35,865 nucleotides of DNA from Lachnospiraceae bacterium (GTDB taxonomy: Bacteria; Bacillota; Clostridia; Lachnospirales; Lachnospiraceae): contig JAJPXG010000001.1 of the NCBI GenBank assembly GCA_021205565.1, positions 1 through 35,865 of the forward strand, read 5' to 3'. The position numbers and the translations under genes were made by a program. This document shows positions 9,265 through 19,032 of the stretch, in pieces (positions within the stretch are counted from its first letter, which is position 1; every line of letters starts with the position of its first letter). Below the pieces are notes generated by a model, which saw only the letters and a program-made list of their open reading frames with translations, was not told the origin of the DNA and did no database searches.

Positions 9265-9444
9265 TATGATACAAGGGACCAAAGATCAAAAATCGGATGC
9301 TTGCATTCGTATTTTTGACCTTGGGGACCGCAACAAACATGAGGAAGGAGCAAATTTGACCGTTCTTCAGGTCAAATTGTGCGGATTCCGAATGTTTGTT
9401 AGGATTGCGAAAGCGTATTTTGCGGAGCAATCCGTGTATCATAC
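9264..9444. repeat. Multi-branched palindromic element between the T-box terminator and pheS
   Basis: Outer perfect 10-bp arms GTATGATACA (9264-9273) / TGTATCATAC (9435-9444) enclosing three hairpins (about 9275-9329, 9332-9400, 9402-9433). Confidence 0.75.
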
Positions 9445-9476
9445 ATGGATTTAATAAAAGAAAGCAGGAGACGATT

Positions 9477-10523
9477 ATGCAGGAGACAAACAGACTGGCG
9501 GAAAACATCGCCGCCATCAAGCAGAAAATCCAGGATGGCGCAGAGAAGCTCGACAGCTCCAGGGCGGTTTACGAATTTAAAAAGAGCTTCCTCGACTCCA
9601 AGGCCGGCGAGATCAGCCAGCTGATGAAGGAGATGAAAAACATCCCCAAAGAGCAGCGCGCTGACTACGGCAAGGCGGTCAACGAACTGAAGGAATGGGC
9701 CGTGCAGGTCTTTGACGAGATGGATGTGAAGCTAAAGGAGGCGGAGTTAAAACGCCGCTACGAGAAGGAAAAGATCGACGTGACCATGCCGGCGGTTGAA
9801 ACCGAAACCGGAAACCTTCACCCCATCACCCAGATTATTGAGCAGCTGATTGACGTATTCGCGGGTATGGGCTTTGAGGTGTACGAGGGTACCGAGGTCG
9901 AGAACGACTACTATAATTTCACGGCGCTCAATACGCCGCAGGATCATCCGGCCAGAGACATGCAGGATACCTTCTATCTCTCCCCGGAATTTCTGCTGCG
10001 CACCCAGACCTCCGCGGGTCAGATTCACGTCATGGAGAATAAAAAGCCTCCTATTAAAATTCTGTCCCCGGGCCGCGTTTTCCGTTCCGACGATGACTCC
10101 ACCCACTCTCCGATGTTCGGCCAGATGGAGGGTCTGGTAGTGGACGAGCATATCACCTTAAGCGACCTTCAGGGCATGCTGGATTTATTTGTGCAGAAAA
10201 TTTACGGCGAGGGTACCTACACCCGCCTGCGCCCCTCCTACTTCCCGTTCACGGAGCCTTCCGTGGAGGTCGATGTCAGCTGCTTCGAGTGCGGCGGCAA
10301 GGGCTGCAGACTCTGCAAGGGCACCGGCTGGATTGAAATTCTCGGCGCCGGCATCGTGAATAAAAAAGTGCTGGAGAACTGCGGCATTGATTCTGAGAAA
10401 TACAGCGGCCTCGCTTTTGGCATCGGCTTAGAGCGCACAGCCATGCTTAAATATGGAATCAATAATATTAAAACATTATTTGAATCTGATCTGCGCGCGT
10501 TGAAACAGATTGATGATAAATGA
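9477..10523 (+). CDS. pheS: Phenylalanine--tRNA ligase alpha subunit
   Basis: Class II aaRS motifs ([54 protein letters not shown]); start moved from 9396 to ATG 9477, preceded by AGCAGGAG. Confidence 0.95.
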   Translation: MQETNRLAENIAAIKQKIQDGAEKLDSSRAVYEFKKSFLDSKAGEISQLMKEMKNIPKEQRADYGKAVNELKEWAVQVFDEMDVKLKEAELKRRYEKEKIDVTMPAVETETGNLHPITQIIEQLIDVFAGMGFEVYEGTEVENDYYNFTALNTPQDHPARDMQDTFYLSPEFLLRTQTSAGQIHVMENKKPPIKILSPGRVFRSDDDSTHSPMFGQMEGLVVDEHITLSDLQGMLDLFVQKIYGEGTYTRLRPSYFPFTEPSVEVDVSCFECGGKGCRLCKGTGWIEILGAGIVNKKVLENCGIDSEKYSGLAFGIGLERTAMLKYGINNIKTLFESDLRALKQIDDK

Positions 10524-10633
10524 TATTACAGGAACCGCTTCGCGAACCCTGTAATCAGATTTTCGCCTGCTGACGCAACTTTCGATACGCTATATTGCAG
10601 GCAGTTCAGTTCAACAGAATTATTATATCATTT
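10518..10633. repeat. Multi-hairpin element C in the pheS-pheT intergenic region
   Basis: Outer arms AAATGATATTA (10518-10528) / TTATATCATTT (10623-10633), one mismatch; inner ATTACAGG/CCTGTAAT (10525-10555) and GCCTGC/GCAGGC (10565-10602). Confidence 0.65.
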
Positions 10634-10646
10634 CGCTGAGTAAGCA

Positions 10647-10721
10647 GTGATTATCATGAAAAAAAGGTAAGGCGAGTCTTTGCGATGAGCGACGAGCCGT
10701 CCTTTTATTCATGATAGTCAC
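10647..10721. repeat. Long hairpin element D in the pheS-pheT intergenic region
   Basis: 21-nt arms GTGATTATCATGAAAAAAAGG / CCTTTTATTCATGATAGTCAC (19 Watson-Crick, 1 G.U, 1 mismatch); internal GGC-GA-GTC / GAC-GA-GCC. Confidence 0.75.
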
Positions 10722-10762
10722 GGAAACTGCGATAAAATAAACAGACAATCGGAGGTTTTCAC

Positions 10763-13186
10763 ATGTTACTACCCTTAAGCTGGTTAAGAGAATATGTAGA
10801 CATAGACGACATTACCCCCCAGGAGCTCGAGAAAAAACTCTTCTCCTGCGGCTTTGAAGTAGAAGAAAAAACAGAACTCGGCCAGGACATTTCCCATGTG
10901 GTCGTGGGCCTGGTGGAGAGCTGCGAGCCCATCCCCGACACACATTTGAGCGTCTGCCAAGTCAATGCCGGAGAGCACGGCACCATGCAGGTCTGCTGCG
11001 GTGCGGACAACGTCCACACGGGCGGCAAATACCCGCTGGCCCTGCCCGGCGCTACCGTATACGCAACGGCCAAAGACCACAAGACCGTGGAGGGCGTGGC
11101 CACCATCAAAGCGGGAAAACTGCGCGGTTATGAGTCTAACGGTATGCTCTGCTCCGGCGTGGAGCTGGGTCTTAATGAGGACCTGTATCCGGGCGCGGAC
11201 TATTTTGGTCTCCTGGTGCTGCCGGACGACGCCCCCGTGGGCGCTGACGTGAAGCCGCTCGTGGGCCTTGACGACTGGATTTTCGATGTGGGCATCACCG
11301 CCAACCGTGCCGACTGCCAGAGCATTTTCGGCATGGCCAGAGAAGTGGCCGCGGTGCTGGAGAAGCCCTTAAAGGAGCCTGCGCTTGATTATCATCCTAC
11401 CGATGCGGTGCAGGAAGGCTTTCAGGTGACGGTGGAAGCGCCGGATATCTGCCCGCGCTATATCGCGCACTGGGTTTATGACGTGACAATCGGTGAATCT
11501 CCGGCCTGGATGAAGAGACGTCTGGCCCTCGTGGGCTTACAGTCCATCTCCAACGTGGTCGATATCACCAACTATATTCTGATGGAATTAGGCCAGCCCA
11601 TGCATGCCTTTGACGGCGCATACCTGGAGGGCAACGCTATCTGTGTCAGAAGAGCGAAGGAAAACGAGACCATTGTGACTCTGGATGAGCAGACCTACGA
11701 GCTCAACTCCAATAACCTGGTCATCTGCGACGGCGTGAAGGCTGTGGCGTTGGGCGGCGTTATGGGCGGCCTGAATTCTGAGATCCGCGACACCACCGCG
11801 ACCGTTATGCTTGAGGCGGCCAAATTCGCCAGAGACAATATCCGCAAAACCTCCCGTTCACTTGGCAAGCGCTCCGATTCCAGCGCCAGATATGAGAAGG
11901 GTGTGGATGAATATACGACCGTGATGGCCATGAAACGCGCCCTGCACCTGATTGAAGAACTGGGCTGTGGCAAGGTGACCTCCACTCATGTGGACGTCAA
12001 CACCGGCAACAGTGTGGAGCCCAGAGAGATGAAGGCCAGCGTGGAGAAGGTCAACGGCGTTCTGGGCATCACCGTTCCGAACGAGGACATTCTCCGCATT
12101 CTGACAAACCTGAATTTTGCGCCGACGATTGACGGCGATGAGCTGACGATTCAGATTCCGGCCTATCGTGAGGACATGGAGTCCTACCCGGATATTTCCG
12201 AGGAAATCATCCGCATGTACGGCTACGACCACATCGTGCCCACCTTCATGCCCACCGCTAAGGTGACCATGGGCGGCAAAAATTTAAAACAGAAGGGTGA
12301 GCTTGCTTTAAAGAGGGCAGTCTGTGCGACGGGCGCTTACGAGTGCATGCACTATTCCTTCTTCTCTCCGTCAGATCTGGATCTGATGCGCTTTGCTAAG
12401 GATGCGCCTGAAAGACAGGCCATTCCGATTTTAAATCCGATTAACGAGGACATGTCCCTGATGCGCACCACCTTAGCGCCACAGATGATCGAGGCCATGG
12501 CCCGTAACCAGAAGCGCGGCACCTTGGAAGGTAGACTTTTTGAACTGGCCAATCGTTTCATCCCGAAGTCTCTGCCCCTGACAGACTACCCGGATGAGAA
12601 AAAGACTCTCTGTGTGGGTGTGTTCGGGGAGAAGGAATCCTTCTTTACTTTAAAAGGAATCGCCGAGGCGGTAGCGAAAAATCTGTATGTTACTTTCTCC
12701 TATGCACCGACCACGAAGCCTTTCCTGCACCCCTATCAGGCAGCGGAAGTCACCTGCAACGGTGAGGCAATTGGTTATTTGGGCACCGTTTCCTACGAGA
12801 TTCAGAATGAGCTGAGCATGCGCACCCCGGCCTTCGTGATGGAGCTGGACGTGGATATTTTAGAGAAATACTACGAGAACAGGCCTACATTTGAGCCGCT
12901 GCCGAAGTTCGAGGAGCAGACAAGAGACCTGGCGCTGGTCATGGATAAGGATATGACCTGCGGCCGGATTGAGGAAGCCATCGTAAGCTGCAGCAACCTG
13001 ATCCGTGAAATCAGGCTCTTTGACGTCTACGAGGGCGGCCAGGTACCTGCAGGCAAAAAGAGCATGGCCTTTTCCGTGACGTTCCGTCCGAAGGACGAGG
13101 AGCTGACTAACGAGAAGGTGGATCAGATTGTGGCGAAGATCTTAAGGAAGCTGGAACACACCATGAATGTGACGCTCCGCTCCTGA
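10763..13186 (+). CDS. pheT: Phenylalanine--tRNA ligase beta subunit
   Basis: N-terminal 'MLLPLSWLREYVDID', tRNA-binding domain, B3/B4 and B5 domains, C-terminal FDX-ACB-like 'RDLALVMDKDMTCGRIEEAI...'. Confidence 0.96.
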   Translation: MLLPLSWLREYVDIDDITPQELEKKLFSCGFEVEEKTELGQDISHVVVGLVESCEPIPDTHLSVCQVNAGEHGTMQVCCGADNVHTGGKYPLALPGATVYATAKDHKTVEGVATIKAGKLRGYESNGMLCSGVELGLNEDLYPGADYFGLLVLPDDAPVGADVKPLVGLDDWIFDVGITANRADCQSIFGMAREVAAVLEKPLKEPALDYHPTDAVQEGFQVTVEAPDICPRYIAHWVYDVTIGESPAWMKRRLALVGLQSISNVVDITNYILMELGQPMHAFDGAYLEGNAICVRRAKENETIVTLDEQTYELNSNNLVICDGVKAVALGGVMGGLNSEIRDTTATVMLEAAKFARDNIRKTSRSLGKRSDSSARYEKGVDEYTTVMAMKRALHLIEELGCGKVTSTHVDVNTGNSVEPREMKASVEKVNGVLGITVPNEDILRILTNLNFAPTIDGDELTIQIPAYREDMESYPDISEEIIRMYGYDHIVPTFMPTAKVTMGGKNLKQKGELALKRAVCATGAYECMHYSFFSPSDLDLMRFAKDAPERQAIPILNPINEDMSLMRTTLAPQMIEAMARNQKRGTLEGRLFELANRFIPKSLPLTDYPDEKKTLCVGVFGEKESFFTLKGIAEAVAKNLYVTFSYAPTTKPFLHPYQAAEVTCNGEAIGYLGTVSYEIQNELSMRTPAFVMELDVDILEKYYENRPTFEPLPKFEEQTRDLALVMDKDMTCGRIEEAIVSCSNLIREIRLFDVYEGGQVPAGKKSMAFSVTFRPKDEELTNEKVDQIVAKILRKLEHTMNVTLRS

Positions 13187-13299
13187 TGAAAAATGGACAT
13201 GTCCGCTGACGCGGACATCACATGTATAAATTCCTGCAATAACGAACCTGTCAACAGATGTCTCCGGTTAAAGCCCGGAGACCGCAGAAAGGAGCAGCA

Positions 13300-14733
13300 A
13301 TGCAAAAAGTAAAATCAAGTTCCTATTTACAGAGCGTCAAGCCTCTGTTGAAGACCCTGCTTGCGCGGGCGCTTGAGACCTATCCCTACGCTTCCATCCT
13401 GGCGGTGGATTCCGAGGCCAATATGTACTCGGTTTCCTCCAACGTGACGAGCATGGGCGAGAACGGCCGTCTTGCCGGCCGTGGTTTTGTCATCAAGGCG
13501 TATGACGGCCAGGCCTACGGCGAATATTCCTTCAATGAGATTTCCGAGGATAAAATCGACGATATCCTGGAGCATGTGAAGGAGGTCGTGGCCTTAAAGG
13601 ACTGCGAGGGCGTGGAAAGCTTAAGCCAGTATCAGATTCTGGCAGACGAGCCCTGCGAGTTCTGTGAGAGCACGGAGTATGAGGTCGGACCGGAGGAATT
13701 AGGGGATGAGGAAATCCTGCGCAGGCTGACCGCGTTGAGAGACCGCTGTGTGGCCTATGACGAGAGCGTGATCGACGGCTCGGCTTCCGTGAATTATCAG
13801 AAATTCAGCAAGCTGTTTTTATCCCCGAACCGTGACATGGAGCAGAATGTCATGTGGACCAACGGCAACATCCGCATCGTGGTGAAAAAGGACCGCCGCG
13901 TCAAAAACAGCGGTCAGGGCTTTTCCAAGCTGGGCGGCATCGAGCTGCTCGATACCATGGGAGAGGCCATCGAGAAGGTCGGCAAAGACGCGGTGGATCT
14001 GCTGGATTCCGAGCCGATGGTTCCCGGTGAGTACGACTGTGTCTGCACGCCTCCGGTGACCGGCATGATCGCTCATGAGGCCTTTGGCCACGGCGTGGAG
14101 ATGGATATGTTTGTAAAGGACAGAGCTTTGGCGAAATACTGCGTCGGCCAGTATGTGGCTTCCCCCATGCTGACCATGCACGACGGCGCTTCCATGCAGG
14201 CGAAATTAGAGACCGCCACTTATTTCTTTGATGATGAGGGAACGCTCTCCACTGACACGGTTATTATAAAGGATGGTGTCCTGCAGACCGGTATCTCCGA
14301 TGCGCAGTCCGCCATGAGCCTGGGCACCGTACCCACCGGAAACGGCAGAAGAGAGAGCTACAAGCGCAAGGCCTACACCCGCATGACCAACACCTGGTTT
14401 GAGCCGGGACATGACAAGGTGGAGGATATGATCGCCTCCATCGACTACGGCTTTCTACTGGACAATGCCTCCAGCGGCATGGAGGATCCCAAAAACTGGG
14501 GCATTCAGATGATGGTCAATATCGCCAGAGAAATCAAGGACGGCAAGCTGACCGGCCGCATTTTCTCCCCCATCGTGCTGACCGGCTATGTTCCGGATCT
14601 GCTCAAATCTATCACCATGATGTCCGGGACGGCCGAGCTGTGCGGCTCCGGCATGTGCGGCAAGGGCTACAAGGAGTGGGTCAAGGTCTCTGACGGCGGC
14701 CCGTATATCAAGGCAAAGATCAGACTGGGCTAA
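13300..14733 (+). CDS. tldD: TldD/PmbA-family metalloprotease subunit (TldD-like)
   Basis: Metal-binding 'HEAFGHGVEMD'; C-terminal 'GTAELCGSGMCGKGYKEWVKVSDGGPYIKAKI'; start moved to ATG 13300 after AGAAAGGAG. Confidence 0.88.
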   Translation: MQKVKSSSYLQSVKPLLKTLLARALETYPYASILAVDSEANMYSVSSNVTSMGENGRLAGRGFVIKAYDGQAYGEYSFNEISEDKIDDILEHVKEVVALKDCEGVESLSQYQILADEPCEFCESTEYEVGPEELGDEEILRRLTALRDRCVAYDESVIDGSASVNYQKFSKLFLSPNRDMEQNVMWTNGNIRIVVKKDRRVKNSGQGFSKLGGIELLDTMGEAIEKVGKDAVDLLDSEPMVPGEYDCVCTPPVTGMIAHEAFGHGVEMDMFVKDRALAKYCVGQYVASPMLTMHDGASMQAKLETATYFFDDEGTLSTDTVIIKDGVLQTGISDAQSAMSLGTVPTGNGRRESYKRKAYTRMTNTWFEPGHDKVEDMIASIDYGFLLDNASSGMEDPKNWGIQMMVNIAREIKDGKLTGRIFSPIVLTGYVPDLLKSITMMSGTAELCGSGMCGKGYKEWVKVSDGGPYIKAKIRLG

Positions 14734-14794
14734 GGCAACACGTCAACAGGGATCGGACGGCCGCATTTTCATAAAATGCCGTGCCGTCTGCGGA

Positions 14795-16087
14795 ATGGAG
14801 ATTATCATGACTGAAAAAATATTAAAGGTATTAAAAGAGCAGCAGATCGACCAGTATTTGCTGCAGGAGACGACCAAGGAGAGCGTCGAGTTATTTTTCA
14901 TCAAAAAGAACCTGGACATGAGGCGTGAGGAGAATGTGCACAGCTGCTCCGTCACGGTGTATCAGGATTATGAGAAGGACGGCGTAATGCGTAAGGGCGA
15001 GGCTGGTTTCTTAGTGGAGGCGGCCACCACCGAGGAGGAGATCGCCGAAAAGTGCAAAAAGGCCTATATGGCGGCCGGTTTTGTGGCGAACCGTTATTAT
15101 CCGCTGGCCGAGGGTACGAAGCAGGAGCCTGTCGTTGTGGAGAGCGACCTGACGAAGGTGTCATTAAAAGAGGCCGCGGGGATCATGACCAAAGCGCTCT
15201 TTGCGGCAGACGACCAGGAGAAGGTATTTTTAAACTCCGCGGAGCTTTTTGTGGAGAAAAATGCCTGCCATATCGTCAATTCCAACGGTGTGGACGTGGC
15301 CTACGTCAAATATAACGTGAACGGCGAGCTGGTGGCGCAGTGCAAGGAGCCGCAGGATGTGGAGACGCACGAGCAGTTCTCTTATGACAATCTAAACACG
15401 GAAGCGCTGACCGCCCTGGTAAAAGAGGCGTTAAACATGACGAAGGACAGAGCTGTGGCGACCGAGGCGCCCACTACCGGCACCTACGATGTGGTACTCT
15501 CCGATGGCTACGCGTCCAGAAATTTCCCTTGTTATCAGGATCGCTGATCGGGAATAAGCATTTTCCAGCACTACTCGGATTTCAAGGTGGGCGATTTCGT
15601 CCAGGGCGATCCGGCTGAGGTGAAGGGCTGTCTGCTCAATGTGGACTATGTGCCGACCGCGCCCTACAGCGAGGAGGGCGTCGCCATGAGACAGCTGCCC
15701 TGCATTCAGGACGGCGTATTTCAGAACATCCAGGCCGATGTGCGCTTCGCCTCTTATCTGGGCGTACCCACCACCGGCCAGTACAGAAAGATGTCCTGCA
15801 AACCCGGCAACGTCAGCTTTGAGGAGATGAAAAAGCATCCCGGCCTCTATGTGGTGAATTTCTCTGACTTCCAGATGAACCCCATGAGCGGCAACTTTGG
15901 CGGCGAGATCCGCTTAGCCTATTTAAACGACGGGGAGAAGATCACCCCGGTCACCGGCGGCTCCATCAACGGCAGTATTTTCGAGGCGCAGAAGGACTTC
16001 GTCTTCTCACAGGAGACACAGGAGACCTCCAATTTCAGCGGTCCGAAGGCGGTATTGCTGAAAAATGTGAATGTCGCGGGACGGTAA
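14795..16087 (+). pseudogene. TldE/PmbA-like partner interrupted by an in-frame TGA at 15545-15547
   Basis: ORFs 14795-15547 and 15587-16087 share the frame; translation ...YASRNFPCYQDR*SGISIFQHYSDFKVGDFVQGDP... continues the TldE-like fold. Confidence 0.8.
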
Positions 16088-16169
16088 AACGTCGGAACGC
16101 AGAGAGACAGCACCGAAGGCTTATAAGGCTGTGGCAACGCAGACCTGACATTCATTAAAAGAAAAAAGG

Positions 16170-16209
16170 AAAAGGTATGACTCAGTAAACGGGACATACC
16201 TTTTCTTTT
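16170..16209. terminator. Bidirectional terminator between convergent genes
   Basis: AAAAGGTATG (16170-16179) / CATACCTTTT (16195-16204) with flanking A and T tracts. Confidence 0.8.
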
Positions 16210-16216
16210 ATTCTGA

Positions 16217-17998
16217 TCAGGAATTCGCCATCGTATACAGCGAATAAAACAGCCCCTTTTTCTCCATCAGTGCTCCGAAATCTCCCTGTTCCGTAAGCGC
16301 TCCATCTTTCATGACGAAAATCCGGTCATACTGGCGCAGGAGATTCTCTTCTAAGCGGTGCGTGACGGTGATGGAGGCAATGTCCTTTAAGTGCAGGATC
16401 GCCTCGCTGACACTGTGGGCAGTTTCGGCGTCCAGGGCCGCGGTGGCTTCGTCCACCAACAGGATCGGTGTCCCGCGCAGCAGGGCGCGGGCGATGGAGA
16501 CGCGCTGGCGCTCGCCGCCGGAAAGACCCGAACCGTTCTCTCCGCACAGATAGTCCTCGCCCCGTTCCGCAATCAGATGAGACAGACCGGCCTGACGGAT
16601 CACGGCGCTCACCTGCCCGGCGGGGAAGTCGCCGAACATGGTGATATTATTGCGGATCGTATCGTTGAATAAAAAGACCTCCTGCCCGATCAGACTCATC
16701 ACGTTATAAAGGCTGTCCGTGTTGATTTCCTTCAGTTCCAGGCCGTCGAGCAGGATGGAACCGCTGTAGCCTGAATTTGCGCCCATCAGAAGCTGAAGCA
16801 GGGTGGATTTGCCGCTGCCGGAGGTACCGACCAGGGCATATTTCTGGCCGGGATAAAGCGTGAGGGAGATATCCTTAAGGACTGCCTTCTCAGGCTCATA
16901 TCCGAAGGTCACAGACCGCAGGGCAAGCGCCTCATGAAAGCCGTCCACGGTGAAGCTGCCTTCCTCGCGCACATTTTCCTCCGCAATCCGCGCCATCTTT
17001 TCCACCAGCCCTCTGGCCGCTTTGAAGTTCGCCCAGTCCTGGGGAACGGTCTGGATGGGCTGCATCAGATAATTGCAGCAGTTGATGAAGATGACAACCG
17101 TACCGACGCTCAGCTTCCCCTGTATGGCCAGCGCAACCGCCGCCAGCATGATGCCGCACTGCATGAGCAGGGAGGCGGAGTAGGCTGAGGTGTTTAACAG
17201 CTTCTGATACCACCGGCGGGAAAATTTCACGTTCTCCAGGTCGCGGTTTTGCGTCGAAAACAGAGACTGCATGCGCCCTTCTGCCTGAAAGCTTTTGATG
17301 ACGGAAAAGCCCTTGAGCAGATCCTGCAGGAAAGCCACGAACTGCTCATTCTGGGCGCTCAGCTTCTGCTCGCGTCTGGACAGTCCCTCGCCCATCAGCA
17401 GCATGATTGCCAGCGGCAGTATACACAAAAGTATGGCGAAGAGCGTCAGAAACAGATTATAGTGAATCAGGACGCAGAGCGTAATTACAAAGAGGCTGCA
17501 CATCTCCACCATGCGGAAGCTGCTGTTTAAGTAATTGCTTTCAATGACAGAGGTGTCGTTATTTAAGACAGAGAGGTAGCGGCCGGTGTTTTCTTTTGAA
17601 AAAGCGGAAATGCTTTTCATGGTCAGCTTTTCAAAGACCTTCTCCTTGTACTGGCGCATGCCGCGCTCTAAAAAGCGGCTGTGCAGGCGCTCTGAGAGGG
17701 CGTCGACGGTGAAGTTGAGGATGAGAAAGAGCGCAATCATGGCGCAGCTTTTCAGAAACTCCGGTATGGTGCCGTCCACCGCGAGATCCATCAGATCGCC
17801 GAGCGTGACGGAGAGAAAAATCAGGAGAAAATTGTGGAAGATATCCAGCGCCATAACCGCGGCGTACAGCAGGCGGTTTCCCTGATAAAAGGCGCGGAAA
17901 TATTCTTTTGCGCCGGGAGTGGATTTCAATGGGCTCATTTTCATGGACCTGCTTTTGGCAGGTTCGGGGTTTAAAGTTCTTGCTTTTATGACAGCCAT
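16217..17998 (-). CDS. ABC exporter (fused TM and ATPase domains)
   Basis: Walker A GTSGSGKST, signature LSGGERQRVSIARAL, Walker B ILLVDEATAALDAET; N-terminal TM domain. Likely start at an internal Met (MSPLKST...). Confidence 0.93.
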   Translation of the reverse strand: MAVIKARTLNPEPAKSRSMKMSPLKSTPGAKEYFRAFYQGNRLLYAAVMALDIFHNFLLIFLSVTLGDLMDLAVDGTIPEFLKSCAMIALFLILNFTVDALSERLHSRFLERGMRQYKEKVFEKLTMKSISAFSKENTGRYLSVLNNDTSVIESNYLNSSFRMVEMCSLFVITLCVLIHYNLFLTLFAILLCILPLAIMLLMGEGLSRREQKLSAQNEQFVAFLQDLLKGFSVIKSFQAEGRMQSLFSTQNRDLENVKFSRRWYQKLLNTSAYSASLLMQCGIMLAAVALAIQGKLSVGTVVIFINCCNYLMQPIQTVPQDWANFKAARGLVEKMARIAEENVREEGSFTVDGFHEALALRSVTFGYEPEKAVLKDISLTLYPGQKYALVGTSGSGKSTLLQLLMGANSGYSGSILLDGLELKEINTDSLYNVMSLIGQEVFLFNDTIRNNITMFGDFPAGQVSAVIRQAGLSHLIAERGEDYLCGENGSGLSGGERQRVSIARALLRGTPILLVDEATAALDAETAHSVSEAILHLKDIASITVTHRLEENLLRQYDRIFVMKDGALTEQGDFGALMEKKGLFYSLYTMANS

Positions 17999-18855
17999 GG
18001 TTTCCTCCTCTGGATCCAGGTATATAAATACAGATCGCTTTTTTCCATCAGCCAGCGGGCAAAATATAAAAAGGGCAGCAGCGCTTCGCTGTTTCGAAGC
18101 TGCCAGGCCGTTGTGCCTCCGTTCTCTGTCTCGACTTCGATGGAATAAAGCAGCCCAAGGCCTTTTAACTCGTGAAGCAGGCGGTCCGTTTCCTCCTCGG
18201 AAACGTCGACTCCTTTAGCGACGGCTGACGCAAAAATGTAGGAGCTCTGCCGCCTGCCGGCAATCCAGAAAAGAAGCTTCAGTGAATTTTCCTGCCCCAG
18301 AAGAGAAAAGAATCTCTGATAGTCCTCAATGGGCGCGAGATTTTGTTTATACCCTCCTTCCGGCTCCGGCAGCAGCAGAAAGAGAGGGAAATCCTCGGCG
18401 CACACGGTCAGCAGGATGCCTCTGTCATCTGCCTGCACAGAACGCATCCAGGCGGTTTCCCCGGTCTTCGTATCTTTGATGAAGGCTGTATCCATGACGT
18501 GAAGGAGCTTCTGCATATCTTCCGACAGGCCAAAGGCAAATTCCAGCCCGGCCATGGAGGTGATTAAAAGGTCATACAGTTCCCTAATCCGCTTTTTGGG
18601 CGGGAAGCTTTTAAGATACCGGGTGAGAGTCTGACTCATATCCGCTCCCGGTCTTTCCTCTCTCCCGAACAAACCATCCAGACTCACTCCCAGCGTGTCC
18701 GCGATCAGGGGCAGCAGCTCCACATCCGGCGTGCCGCCGTTTTCCCACTTGCTGACCGCCTGGGAGGAGACGCCCACCAGCGCGCCCAGCTGCTCCTGGG
18801 TGAGCCCCTTTTCTTTTCTTAATTCCGCAATTTTATCTCCGATGATCATATACAT
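17986..18855 (-). CDS. XRE-family HTH regulator with C-terminal winged-helix-like region
   Basis: N-terminal HTH 'IAELRKEKGLTQEQLGALVGVSSQAVSKWENGGTPDVELLPLIADTLGVSLDGLF'; overlaps the exporter gene. Confidence 0.88.
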   Translation of the reverse strand: MYMIIGDKIAELRKEKGLTQEQLGALVGVSSQAVSKWENGGTPDVELLPLIADTLGVSLDGLFGREERPGADMSQTLTRYLKSFPPKKRIRELYDLLITSMAGLEFAFGLSEDMQKLLHVMDTAFIKDTKTGETAWMRSVQADDRGILLTVCAEDFPLFLLLPEPEGGYKQNLAPIEDYQRFFSLLGQENSLKLLFWIAGRRQSSYIFASAVAKGVDVSEEETDRLLHELKGLGLLYSIEVETENGGTTAWQLRNSEALLPFLYFARWLMEKSDLYLYTWIQRRKPWLS

Positions 18856-18981
18856 TCCTCTGTTTCAACTGATGATTGAATGATAACACAATAATCGGTT
18901 GGAAACAATGGAGGCGAAATTGAGAAATTGAAACCGGTGGTTGTAAAGATGGATAAGAGCCTCTTTTCATTGTAAAAAAAA

Positions 18982-19014
18982 CAAATCCGGGAAGTAAACT
19001 CTTTCCCGGATTTG
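18982..19014 (-). terminator. Rho-independent terminator
   Basis: CAAATCCGGGAA...TTTCCCGGATTTG with an A8 run that reads as a U tract on the - strand. Confidence 0.85.
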
Positions 19015-19032
19015 TATCTTACATATAATGAA

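Noticed and set aside
15545-15547. Selenocysteine or alternative-code reading of the TGA in the TldE-like gene
   Set aside because: TldE proteins are not known selenoproteins, no clear SECIS hairpin was identified, and other genes in the window use TGA as a normal stop (e.g. pheS, pheT).
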